Below are positions 8,905 through 16,948 of a stretch of 45,408 bases of DNA, in pieces (within the stretch, counting starts at the first letter, position 1; each line of letters opens with the position of its first letter). The position numbers and the translations under genes were made by a program. Origin of the DNA: Legionella santicrucis (GTDB taxonomy: Bacteria; Pseudomonadota; Gammaproteobacteria; Legionellales; Legionellaceae); contig NZ_LNYU01000009.1 in NCBI RefSeq assembly GCF_001468135.1, forward strand, positions 224,301-269,708, given 5' to 3'. The notes beneath the pieces were generated by a model. That model saw only the letters and a program-made list of their open reading frames with translations, made no database searches and was not told the DNA's origin.

Positions 8905-10332
8905 TTAGGCTGCATCATAGCCACCTGCAACAGCGCTATAGACTTGTATCATACCATCGAGTAATTGAGCTTTTTCTTGTACTAAACTGAGCATGCTTCG
9001 ATCTAGGTTTATCTTTGCGTTCACTACATTGCGGTAATCTTTTGCTCCTGCTTTGTATTGTGCTAATGCAATAGCATATCCTTTTTTCGCTGCTAAATAT
9101 CCTCTGTGTGTTTGCAGATAAGATAATCTGCTTTTTTGTTCTGTCATTAGCGCATTATCTACATCTGCAAATGCAGCGTGTAATGTCTCTAGATAATCAA
9201 AATAAGTCGCTTTGAAGTTCGCTTTAGCAGATTTGATATTCTGGTAGGAGCTGGCATTAAATATTTTCATTGAAGCCGCAGCCTGAGCAATCCAAATATT
9301 AGTACTTAATTTTAAAAGATGGCTTAAATCAACAGAAGTACCTCCAACTAAGCCGGTTAATGAAATTGTTGGAAAAAAAACTGAATAAGCCACGCCAATT
9401 TGTGAATAAGCGATTTTAACATTATTTAAGGCAATCATAATGTCCGGACGATTTTTTAGAACGGACGAAGGTAGATGTTTAGGAATGAGGTTATCTAAGT
9501 TAAGCGAAAGTAAAGTACGGCTTGTGCTAATTGGTCCTGGATTTCCATTCAATAAGAAATGAATGGTGTTCTCACTTTGTGCTACCACATTTTCGATTTG
9601 TGGAATTTTTGTTTCCTCTTGTGCAAGCTGTTGATCAAGATTTGTTAATGTTTCAAGGTCACTAGCTCCTTTTTGAAACCGAACTTGCTCTAGTTGACGT
9701 AGTTTTTTTAAGTCATGGCATAGTGTTTTTTCTATCGCTAGTTGCTCGCGCTGGCTTAAGAGCATGAAATAAGCGCCACTCATTTGACTAATAATTCCTA
9801 GTTTTGTTGCTTGAGTTTGAGCTTTTTGGAGATCTAAAGAGGCTTGGGCTGCTTTAATGTCATTAATGTTGTTTAATATATTAACAGTATACCCCGGCAC
9901 AAAACCTGCATTGTATTCTTTAAATCTCAAATTGGATAGGCTTGAGAATAAAGGAGTTTTAGCCAATTGTCCTTGGGGTGTAATATGCGTATTCCATGTT
10001 CTGCCTGCAATTCCGCTTGCGGATCCATCAAGAGTTGGAATCCAAGCATATTGAGCTGCTTTAAGCTGAGCTTGTGCTTGCTCAATCGTCGCATAAGAAC
10101 TTTGGATTTGATAATTAGAAGAAAGCGTTTGATATATAAGTTGATCAAGCTCAGGGTCTTTTAACTTTTTCCACCATGCAATTTGACTTAAAACAGTTTC
10201 GTCGTTGACATACTTTACTCCACTACGAGTGCTTTTAGGATAATTAACTTTTTCAGGAGCGATACAGTTTTTGCAACATGATCCTAGCAACATAGTGAAT
10301 AAATAGAGCAAGACAATTTTTAGTTTCATCAT
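8905..10332 (-). CDS. NodT/TolC-type outer-membrane efflux lipoprotein
   Basis: A 475-residue outer-membrane channel of the RND/ABC exporter family (OEP domain repeated twice, rich in coiled-coil helix). The N-terminus is a lipoprotein signal with lipobox LGSC (Cys19), as in NodT-type factors. The conserved LKNRPDIMIA segment, typical of this family just before the second repeat, is present. It is the last gene of the minus-strand exporter operon, 13 bases after the permease, so it very likely supplies the dedicated outer-membrane exit duct. Confidence 0.9.
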   Translation of the reverse strand: MMKLKIVLLYLFTMLLGSCCKNCIAPEKVNYPKSTRSGVKYVNDETVLSQIAWWKKLKDPELDQLIYQTLSSNYQIQSSYATIEQAQAQLKAAQYAWIPTLDGSASGIAGRTWNTHITPQGQLAKTPLFSSLSNLRFKEYNAGFVPGYTVNILNNINDIKAAQASLDLQKAQTQATKLGIISQMSGAYFMLLSQREQLAIEKTLCHDLKKLRQLEQVRFQKGASDLETLTNLDQQLAQEETKIPQIENVVAQSENTIHFLLNGNPGPISTSRTLLSLNLDNLIPKHLPSSVLKNRPDIMIALNNVKIAYSQIGVAYSVFFPTISLTGLVGGTSVDLSHLLKLSTNIWIAQAAASMKIFNASSYQNIKSAKANFKATYFDYLETLHAAFADVDNALMTEQKSRLSYLQTHRGYLAAKKGYAIALAQYKAGAKDYRNVVNAKINLDRSMLSLVQEKAQLLDGMIQVYSAVAGGYDAA

Positions 10333-10345
10333 TTTATCACTTTAT

Positions 10346-11506
10346 TTAATCGAGTTTTGTTCTAAATATTTTTCCTGTCAAAAGTACCAGGATCAAAGCA
10401 ATGAATAAAATAGGTAAAATGTTAGGGATTATTTGGCTAACAGTATTACCTTTGAGTAAAATTCCACGCGTAATACGAATGAAATAAGTCATTGGAATAC
10501 AGTATCCTAACATTTGGGCCCATATTGGCATGCCATAGAAAGAAAAAATATAACCTGATAGAAACATTGAAGGAAGTTGATAAAACACACTAAGTTGCAT
10601 GGCTTGCATAGGAGTGCGTGCGATTGTGGAATAAATCATCCCAACCATCAGATTGGCAATAATAAATGGTGCTGAAGCAACATACAGTAAAAGCAAACTT
10701 CCTTCAGTGGGGATATTAATTAATAGCTTGCCAAAAATTAAAATACTTGTGAGCTGTAAATAACCCAAAACAATATAAGGGACTACCTTACCTAAAATAA
10801 TCTCTGTAGGTTTTAAAGGAGTGCTGAGCAGCATTTCCATCGTACCGGATTCTTTTTCTGAAGTAATGGCGGTTGATGTGAGCATGACCATGGTTAATGT
10901 TAGTAATACACCAATTAAGCCGGGAACAATATTATAAGAGCTTGTATTCGATTCATTATAAAGTCGGTGAATCGTGAGGTTCACATTCCTTTGTGAGTTG
11001 GCTGGTACCGAGGCACTTAAACCTTGTTTATTAAAACTATTTAAAGTTTGGCTCAAAATCGGCAGTGCATTTCCTAGCGCGCTGGCACTACTTCCAGGAT
11101 CAGAGCCATCAATTTCAACTAATAGTTGGGGGGTTTCATTACGTATGTATTTGCGGGTAAAATTAGGAGGAATAGTAAAAGCAAAACTTATTTTTCCATT
11201 AGCAAGATCTTGATTTTTTTGATTTTCACTAGATGCTTCATGAGTTACTTTAAAATAACCGGAAGCTTCGAGTGCACTGATATAACTGCGAGTTAAAGGA
11301 GAATTATCATAACTTACAATTGTAGTGGGTAAATGTTTGGGATCAAATTCAATAGCAAAACCAAAGAGAATAAGAAGCATAATAGGTAGAATAACCAACA
11401 TGGCTATGGTGCCGCGATCTCGGGTAATAAGAATAAATTCTTTGCGGATTAAACCTGCAATGCGGGCAATCGATATTCCTTGTACAAGATTTTTATAGTT
11501 CTTCAT
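10346..11506 (-). CDS. ABC-2 type transporter permease
   Basis: A 386-residue inner-membrane permease of the YhhJ/YbhR type. It has one N-terminal membrane segment (about residues 35-55), a large periplasmic domain (about 55-190) and five C-terminal segments. The conserved ITSEKESGTMEMLLSTPL motif at the start of the C-terminal membrane block is diagnostic of ABC-2 exporters. It overlaps the ATPase gene by 4 bases (ATGA). Unlike E. coli YbhFSR there is only one permease gene, so it probably works as a homodimer. Confidence 0.92.
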   Translation of the reverse strand: MKNYKNLVQGISIARIAGLIRKEFILITRDRGTIAMLVILPIMLLILFGFAIEFDPKHLPTTIVSYDNSPLTRSYISALEASGYFKVTHEASSENQKNQDLANGKISFAFTIPPNFTRKYIRNETPQLLVEIDGSDPGSSASALGNALPILSQTLNSFNKQGLSASVPANSQRNVNLTIHRLYNESNTSSYNIVPGLIGVLLTLTMVMLTSTAITSEKESGTMEMLLSTPLKPTEIILGKVVPYIVLGYLQLTSILIFGKLLINIPTEGSLLLLYVASAPFIIANLMVGMIYSTIARTPMQAMQLSVFYQLPSMFLSGYIFSFYGMPIWAQMLGYCIPMTYFIRITRGILLKGNTVSQIIPNILPILFIALILVLLTGKIFRTKLD

Positions 11507-12405
11507 TGCATTAATCCAATAAAAACTTCCTCAAAAGAAGGCGTAACCTCTTTAAAGGATAAGCTGTTGTCTTCTTGAATTAACTTATCCAATGCTTGAT
11601 GGTTTCGTGATGAAATTCGCAATTCATTATTTACAATAGAGGCCAATAGTTCAGGGTATGAATGGTTTACTTTTTTAATTAATAAATTTTGTTCTTTCCT
11701 ATCGGCTTCTGCGATAAAAGTTTTGACTTTCGAAGAGGGTATTAAGTTTTTTGTTGTACCTGTATAGAGTAACTTTCCTAAATTAATATAGGCAAGATCA
11801 GTGCATTTTTCAGCCTCATCCATATAATGGGTAGTTACTAAAATTGTAGTCCCGTCACGAGCAGTGAGCTTATGTAAATAATCCCAAAACTCTTTACGGG
11901 CTTTAGGATCAACACCAGCAGTAGGTTCATCTAAAAAGAGTAACCTGGGTTTGTGCAGTATGCTACAAGCCAGGGCTAAACGTTGTTTCCATCCTCCTGA
12001 TAGCCGACCTGCTTGGGTTTTACGGTATTTTTCAAGACCAAGATCTTTGAGTATGTCATTTATTTCTTTGGCGGAGTCTTTTATTTGGAAAATATCTGCA
12101 ATGAAGCGAAGATTTTCATAAACCGTTAATCCAACATAAAAACTGAATTTTTGTGGCATGTATCCAGTATGTTGTTTTATCTGGTTACTTTGCGTTCGGA
12201 TATTGTAACCAAGGCAAGAACCTTCACCATCTGTGGGAGTTAAGAGGCCGCAAATCATCCTAATGGTTGTTGTCTTTCCACTACCATTAGATCCGAGAAA
12301 ACCGAATATAGAGCCTTTTTCTACTTTAAGAGATATATGATCAACGGCAACTTTTTCGTCGAATTTTTTGGTTAATTCTTTAACATCAATAGCTAAATCA
12401 CTCAT
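11503..12405 (-). CDS. ABC transporter ATP-binding protein
   Basis: A 300-residue single nucleotide-binding domain. Walker A GSNGSGKT (38-45), signature LSGGW (135-139), Walker B LLFLDEP (155-161) and the switch His193 are all present. The C-terminal 80 residues are the accessory tail usual for ABC-2 drug-exporter ATPases (CcmA/YbhF-like). E. coli YbhF has two fused ATPase domains, whereas this protein has one. Its start overlaps the adaptor gene stop by one base (TGATG), indicating translational coupling. Confidence 0.93.
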   Translation of the reverse strand: MSDLAIDVKELTKKFDEKVAVDHISLKVEKGSIFGFLGSNGSGKTTTIRMICGLLTPTDGEGSCLGYNIRTQSNQIKQHTGYMPQKFSFYVGLTVYENLRFIADIFQIKDSAKEINDILKDLGLEKYRKTQAGRLSGGWKQRLALACSILHKPRLLFLDEPTAGVDPKARKEFWDYLHKLTARDGTTILVTTHYMDEAEKCTDLAYINLGKLLYTGTTKNLIPSSKVKTFIAEADRKEQNLLIKKVNHSYPELLASIVNNELRISSRNHQALDKLIQEDNSLSFKEVTPSFEEVFIGLMQ

Positions 12406-13238
12406 CAGGCTAATTCCAAAGTTACAGGTTGGCCTAGATGTATTTTTTCTAAATCAGGCGAATTAATTTGGACTTCAACTCTAAAAACAAGTCGTTGGCG
12501 TTCCTCACGGGAATAGATGATAGGAGGAGTATATTCAGCAATATTAGAAATATAGGAAATATGTCCTGTAGCAAAATGAGCATTTTGATCTGTTTTAACT
12601 TTAATGTGTTCATTAAGCCGCAATTGACTTAATTTTTCCTCAGGAACAAAAAAAATAGCTTTAATATTCTTTTTTGTGATTAATGAAAGAATAGGGATAC
12701 CTGCTTGGACAAATTCGCTTTGGGTATAATAGGTATCAAATATAATCCCATATTCTGGTGCGAAGTTTTCCTTACGGCTAACTAGCCATTTTTTATCTGA
12801 AACCTCTACCTGATTACTTTTGATTTTAATATTAATGTCATCAAGTTGTTGTTTGGAAATGTTTAAATCTCGTTGTGCCGCATCAAGATCATTTTGGCTA
12901 GCAGCATTTTGGTGACGCATATCTACAATGCGGCGATAATTAATTTCATTATAATTGAGTTGAGTTAAAATTTGTTGTCGTTGTGCAAGAAGTTCTTTAG
13001 TGTTTAATTGACTTATTTTAACATTATAAAGTTCATTGGTTTGCTCAAGCTTGAATAGAAATTGATTTTTTTTAACTATTTGTCCTTTTGATATGGGTAA
13101 ATCAGTCAAACGTCCACCAAAGTCGGCGGATAAATAAACAAGATTCGCATCAATATAGCCACTAAACAATTTATTCTCTTTTTTGTTGCAAGAGATTAAA
13201 AGTAAGGTAATCAGTCCTATGAACAGCAAATTGCGCAT
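12405..13238 (-). CDS. HlyD-family membrane-fusion lipoprotein
   Basis: A 277-residue periplasmic adaptor of the YbhG/HlyD type. The N-terminus is a lipoprotein signal with lipobox LISC (Cys17). A biotinyl-lipoyl-like half domain (GGRLTDLPISKGQIVKKNQ) is followed by a coiled-coil hairpin (about 70-150) and a beta-barrel region. It heads the four-gene exporter operon (adaptor, ATPase, permease, outer-membrane factor). Together these make a complete tripartite pump in one transcript; the exported substrate, whether a drug, lipid or other molecule, is not readable. Confidence 0.9.
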   Translation of the reverse strand: MRNLLFIGLITLLLISCNKKENKLFSGYIDANLVYLSADFGGRLTDLPISKGQIVKKNQFLFKLEQTNELYNVKISQLNTKELLAQRQQILTQLNYNEINYRRIVDMRHQNAASQNDLDAAQRDLNISKQQLDDINIKIKSNQVEVSDKKWLVSRKENFAPEYGIIFDTYYTQSEFVQAGIPILSLITKKNIKAIFFVPEEKLSQLRLNEHIKVKTDQNAHFATGHISYISNIAEYTPPIIYSREERQRLVFRVEVQINSPDLEKIHLGQPVTLELA

Positions 13239-13410
13239 TTCAAACCCATCCTGAGCTTTTTGCTTACCACGAGAATATCGCGGACAGCGATTTTGATGCT
13301 TTTATTAGGAGAAGTATATTAAGCATAAAGAATAGGCAGTGTCAAAAATAGACTCTATATGAAGAAAAATCTATACCTTGTTAATTTGTAACCTTTTTCC
13401 GAATTTGTTA

Positions 13411-13439
13411 TTGACCTCTATCTAGTAAAATGCTAAACA
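13411..13439 (+). promoter_or_regulatory. possible promoter of the avidin-like gene
   Basis: TTGACC at 13411-13416 and TAAACA at 13434-13439 are separated by 17 bases and lie about 50 bases before the ATG. The -35 match is good and the -10 weak. No mapped start is available. Confidence 0.3.
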
Positions 13440-13488
13440 GCCAGCGCCAAACAATTAAAGAGCTCAAAAACAACAAAAAGGATATCTC

Positions 13489-13905
13489 ATGAATTTTAAA
13501 TTACTTATTGGTGCATCAATAGTGCTGTACTCTTTGTTCGCTCAATCTGCTTTTGCTGCCGAGAAAAACATTATCTTTAAAAACGAAAGAGGGTCAATTT
13601 TAGAGATCAATATTTTACCTGATCATAAAATCGAGGGGTATTTCACTACGGCAGTTGCTTCTAAAACTTGCCCTCAGGCAATTAATCAAAAAAGACCTAT
13701 TACTGGTTATATGACAGGGAATACCTTATCTTTTAGTGTCGTTTACCCAATGTGTGAATCAGTTTTAAGTGTCAGTGGACATTTTGATAAAGATCAAAAG
13801 ACCATTGATGCAATTTCAATACTTAATAAGCAAGCAAATGACATTGCTCATGAAGGACCGGGGGCTCGTTTCATTGGTCACGATTCTTATAAAAGAATAG
13901 GATAA
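13489..13905 (+). CDS. exported avidin/streptavidin-fold protein lacking Trp
   Basis: A 138-residue protein with a clear signal peptide (cleavage near residue 24, AFA-A). By eye the mature part aligns end to end with streptavidin: FKNERGS with WYNQLGS, YFTTAV with TYESAV, LSFSVVY with LGWTVAW, and ARFIGHDSYKR with TLVGHDTFTK. Residues at the polar biotin-contact positions are kept (Asn32, Ser36, Thr54, Ser91, Asp132), but all four biotin-stacking Trp are replaced and the protein contains no Trp at all. Cys61 and Cys89 could form a disulfide, as in short avidins. The ribosome site AAGGAT is good. The fold is a confident inference, and biotin binding is doubtful. It is divergent from the exporter operon. 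Confidence 0.72.
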   Translation: MNFKLLIGASIVLYSLFAQSAFAAEKNIIFKNERGSILEINILPDHKIEGYFTTAVASKTCPQAINQKRPITGYMTGNTLSFSVVYPMCESVLSVSGHFDKDQKTIDAISILNKQANDIAHEGPGARFIGHDSYKRIG

Positions 13906-13940
13906 GATGATTGGAGGCCTGAAAGACGCTTAGGAGGCGA

Positions 13941-13965
13941 CATTTTCGCGAAAGCAGAAATTCAT
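13941..13965. repeat. CGnGAAAGC-type dispersed repeat, copy 1
   Basis: The motif CATTTTCGCGAAAGCAGAAA followed by TTCAT resembles two facing copies near 36640-36715 in this window. It is probably part of a dispersed intergenic repeat family. Confidence 0.45.
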
Positions 13966-14014
13966 TTTTATAGGAGCATTGAGCGCCTATCGATAGGGGC
14001 GCCTTGCCCGAACG

Positions 14015-14204
14015 GATCTATCCCCACAAAATTTAAAAAGAGGATTTAGTCACTATTTAGAGCCGTCCAGCCTGAGGAGGGAGCAAAATGCTCCATCTCG
14101 AGGGCCAGGTATAAGGTTATTGACAGCACTTCGCCCTTCCTCAGCCTGAACGATCTATGTGAAGAATAGATTAAAACCATTCTTAAATTTTGTGGGGATA
14201 GATC
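14015..14204. repeat. 190-bp element bounded by 22-bp perfect inverted repeats
   Basis: The arms at 14015-14036 (GATCTATCCCCACAAAATTT then AA) and 14183-14204 are perfect reverse complements. Inside, a second weaker pair (CAGCCTGAGGAGGG near 14068 and CCCTTCCTCAGCCTG near 14132) suggests a folded or miniature mobile element. It contains no transposase gene. A MITE is the best guess. Confidence 0.6.
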
Positions 14205-14250
14205 AGTGGCGTGAAGACGACTACAAGCTCCTGGAGTCAATGGCAATGGA

Positions 14251-14277
14251 GCAAAAAGCCTGTCCCAGGCTTTTTGC
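14251..14277 (-). terminator. hairpin terminator
   Basis: Perfect 12-bp arms GCAAAAAGCCTG (14251-14262) and CAGGCTTTTTGC (14266-14277) enclose a 3-base loop. It lies just downstream of the minus-strand YhhN gene and probably ends its transcript, although the T run lies inside the stem. Confidence 0.6.
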
Positions 14278-14313
14278 GGATACAAATCTAATTTTCAGTC
14301 AGTTCTCCTCTAT

Positions 14314-14991
14314 TTATGAATAGGTTGGAATATGTTGTTTGATGTTTTGGACATTTCTTTGAGTAGTTCCTACTACCAATAAGAGTTGCGCTATGTAATA
14401 AAGGAGCATAATCAAAACAGCAAGGGGTTTTTTAGGTGACAGAACAAATAGATCCAATGCGAGCGTAAAGTCAGAGAGTAAAAAAAGACAAGCGCCAAGA
14501 CGAATTAAACGTGATTGTTGCTTCACTTGAAAAGAACAAAAAACCATAAAAGTAAGAAGAAACAAATAAAGCGACACAGGTGTTTTCATTTCACCTAAAT
14601 AGGGCCAAAGAACATATCCTCCAATAAGAACGAATACGAGTATCGGTAAAAAAGAAAGGAAATTTTTCTTTTGAAATTGTCCCTTTTTTAAAAAGAGACA
14701 AATGTAAGCGCAGTGTGTTGCCATAAATGCTAAGATTCCCATCTGAAGCGCGGCTTTAAGAGGTAATGTTAAAACAATGTCGCCAATGAGTGAAAAACTT
14801 AAGGCCCCGAGTAATAAGGATTTTATGGGTTGTTCTAAAGTAACTTGTAAGGTATACATCATAAGCAAAATAATAGGAATGGGCTTAAGGAACGTGGTTA
14901 TAGGATATTGGATAAAGGGGAGCACTATAAGATAGAAAATCACACTCCATAAAATAAATGGTAGCGTTATTTTAAAGGGCTGTCCTGGCAT
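14314..14991 (-). CDS. YhhN-family membrane protein (lysoplasmalogenase-like)
   Basis: A 225-residue polytopic protein with about seven or eight membrane segments. The family signatures are visible: LKPIPIILLM early, LSFSLIGDIVLTLP in the middle and GILAFMATHCAYICLF after it. The YhhN/TMEM86 family includes vertebrate lysoplasmalogenase, and bacterial homologues are annotated the same way, but a plasmalogen substrate is not assured in this organism. It is monocistronic, with the strong hairpin downstream. Confidence 0.85.
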   Translation of the reverse strand: MPGQPFKITLPFILWSVIFYLIVLPFIQYPITTFLKPIPIILLMMYTLQVTLEQPIKSLLLGALSFSLIGDIVLTLPLKAALQMGILAFMATHCAYICLFLKKGQFQKKNFLSFLPILVFVLIGGYVLWPYLGEMKTPVSLYLFLLTFMVFCSFQVKQQSRLIRLGACLFLLSDFTLALDLFVLSPKKPLAVLIMLLYYIAQLLLVVGTTQRNVQNIKQHIPTYS

Positions 14992-15304
14992 AAACGTTCC
15001 TCACTGTGCATTGAAATATTTGATGCCTCAAGTATACACGAATGATACTAAGTTAACGTGAGTTTCGGCTAAAGAATCTCTTTAGCTCCAGTCTCTCTCG
15101 AACCGTTCGAAGTAAAACCACGCTCTCTGATACGAAACTCACAGGTCATAGAACGTCGTCTCTAGGTCATGCTTGCTTGTTTTTGATACACAGGATCGGT
15201 TTAAAATTTTTCCTTATTGGTTGTTTTTTGCATTTAAATCCAATCCTATCCTACAATAACATTATGACCAATATCTTGTTGTTACTAAAATGTAAGGATG
15301 TAAC
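14992..15304. other. intergenic region with folded segment
   Basis: No gene is seen. The stretch separates the divergent YhhN gene and the small exported protein and contains the structured segment at 15058-15142 listed separately. A short AAGGA ribosome site precedes the ATG at 15305. Confidence 0.5.
15058..15142. repeat. structured palindromic segment
   Basis: Outer arms GTGAGTTTCG (15058-15067) and CGAAACTCAC (15133-15142) are perfect reverse complements. Inside is a short hairpin GCTAAAGA/TCTTTAGC and a self-complementary TCGAACCGTTCGA. It could fold as a cloverleaf-like RNA or be a small mobile palindrome. It does not fit a tRNA. Confidence 0.45.
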
Positions 15305-15637
15305 ATGAGACAGTTGATAATGGCAATTTTTCTATTAATATTAGCTTCGTCTACCTATGCCAATGTTGCCAGTGATATTTTGTCAAGTAGAACATCAGAT
15401 CAGCAGGCTCAGATTTTGGGTAATATTATTAATTCAGCCGGTTTGCCATGTACTCCTATCAAAGCCTTTTTTCAAGGACTTGATATATATGGTGCGGCCT
15501 ATTGGAATATCGCTTGTACTGATGGTCGATCTTTTGTAATTCAAATTATGAATAATGCGGCAGCTACAACCACAATAGTTCAATGCAGCGCCATGAAATC
15601 ATTAGGGGCCACATGTTTTACAGGATTTGGTCAATAA
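15305..15637 (+). CDS. small exported protein of unknown function
   Basis: A 110-residue protein with a clean Sec signal peptide (cleavage after TYA, about residue 19). The mature part of about 90 residues has four Cys (in LPCTP, IACTDG, VQCSAM and ATCFTG), enough for two disulfides, which suits a periplasmic or secreted domain. I do not recognise the family. A good AAGGA ribosome site precedes the ATG. It is the first of three plus-strand genes leading to the U-box protein, but the gap of 199 bases to the next gene argues against one operon. Confidence 0.7.
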   Translation: MRQLIMAIFLLILASSTYANVASDILSSRTSDQQAQILGNIINSAGLPCTPIKAFFQGLDIYGAAYWNIACTDGRSFVIQIMNNAAATTTIVQCSAMKSLGATCFTGFGQ

Positions 15638-15836
15638 ATAGTAATTCTGTTTATGATAATGGAAGGGGAGGTTTGGAAGTTTCATAAATTTTATTCATTA
15701 TCTAAGTGATTGATTATAAAAAATAATATTTATGAATAAATAATTTTTTTATAATGCAAATATTGAGCAAAGAAATATTGTCATTGATTTCAATAAAATT
15801 TAGAATGAATTTTTTCAATGAGGGATAAGATAAAAA

Positions 15837-16748
15837 ATGGCATCAGTATTTGAATTTTTAGGGATTAAAACACAATCTGTTTCTACTTCAGTACCTCTAC
15901 TTGGTATAAACACTGAGCTTTACAAGCTACAAAGAGAATCAGAAAATTATTTCGTGATTCCAAAATCAGCTCAAGCAGCAAATGGTAATGCACTTGCTGT
16001 TGACATTAAAGAGGGGCAGAATTTTCTCTCTACAAATTCGACACATATCGAATTTTTAAATAAATGCATCGCGTTGTTTAAAGAAAAATCCGTGCAACTC
16101 CATAGTGTCGATCAAAAAATCTTAGGGAGTATTGCTTTTGGTGTAGTAGCGACTGCTTTGTCATTTCTACCTGTAGTTGGTTTCTTAGGTTGGATAGGAT
16201 GGGGGGCTGCGGTTTATTATATCAATCAACGAGCGACAGCCTATACAGAGTATCATGAATCATTAACTCTATTGGTCGGAGCATGTAATTGGAGTCTTGG
16301 ACAAGGTCCTGGCAAACGTAAGGATCGTTCTATTGAGCAGTTAACTAAGAATGAGGCGGTGCGGCATATGATGGCGACACTGTATCCTGTTCTTACAGAA
16401 GTTCAAGTGGAACATCTTATCGCTGATGATATCGAAGGTATTTTTGCTCAGGAACTCAAAGATTATAATACCAAGTTTCAATTGGGTTTTAATCCGCACC
16501 AATTCTTTTCTAAAAAGGACGATATTATTGCTTTAAGTAAAAAAGGAGCTGAGTTTAATCGTTGTATTTATGGTTTTAATAAAGGTGGTTTTACTGATTT
16601 TTTTGATGCCATTGTTTCTATTTTTCCCGATTTATATAAGGCGACGCTACATGGATTTCAACAGTTGAAATATTGGTGGCAAGGAAGAGCCCATTCAGCA
16701 CAGAATACCGAGGAATTACATGCTTCTGAGGTTGGATTAACTCACTAA
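15837..16748 (+). CDS. hypothetical protein with central hydrophobic hairpin; effector candidate
   Basis: A 303-residue protein I do not recognise. There is no signal peptide. Residues about 94-128 form a hydrophobic block with two short halves (ILGSIAFGVVATALSFL and VVGFLGWIGWGAAVYYI) that could insert as a membrane hairpin. The rest is helical and polar. The C-terminus is rich in Glu and small residues (SAQNTEELHASEVGLTH), similar to E-block signals of Dot/Icm substrates. It lies 200 bases upstream of the double U-box gene on the same strand, each gene with its own AT-rich leader. Effector status is inference from context and C-terminal composition. Confidence 0.6.
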   Translation: MASVFEFLGIKTQSVSTSVPLLGINTELYKLQRESENYFVIPKSAQAANGNALAVDIKEGQNFLSTNSTHIEFLNKCIALFKEKSVQLHSVDQKILGSIAFGVVATALSFLPVVGFLGWIGWGAAVYYINQRATAYTEYHESLTLLVGACNWSLGQGPGKRKDRSIEQLTKNEAVRHMMATLYPVLTEVQVEHLIADDIEGIFAQELKDYNTKFQLGFNPHQFFSKKDDIIALSKKGAEFNRCIYGFNKGGFTDFFDAIVSIFPDLYKATLHGFQQLKYWWQGRAHSAQNTEELHASEVGLTH

Positions 16749-16948
16749 AAAGTAACGCTTCACTGTATTGTCTTTGATAGTATTTCATTTTCTATTAAAT
16801 GATTTCCCATTGAACTTCAAATGCTATTGTTGTTCATTTTTATCATTGTTGATTCTTTATGATCAATGTATAATCACTCCTTGTGATTTTTATAGATAGT
16901 TTTCTGAATGTTATACAGAACTCTATTTAGATTTTATGTGGAGTAAAA

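Larger units (their letters stand above)
13906..14313. other. intergenic region with nested inverted repeats
   Basis: About 400 bases without a convincing gene. It holds a CGCGAAAGC-type repeat at 13941-13965, a 22-bp inverted-repeat-bounded element at 14015-14204, and a strong terminator hairpin at 14251-14277, each listed separately. A 79-codon minus-strand frame here runs through the hairpin and repeats and looks spurious. Confidence 0.6.

Noticed and set aside
14046..14285. 79-codon minus-strand reading frame
   Set aside because: It spans the inverted-repeat element and the terminator hairpin, has no ribosome site or recognisable motif, and its composition follows the repeat.
15058..15142. 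Possible tRNA gene
   Set aside because: The folded segment lacks the D-loop and T-loop consensus boxes and a plausible anticodon arm.
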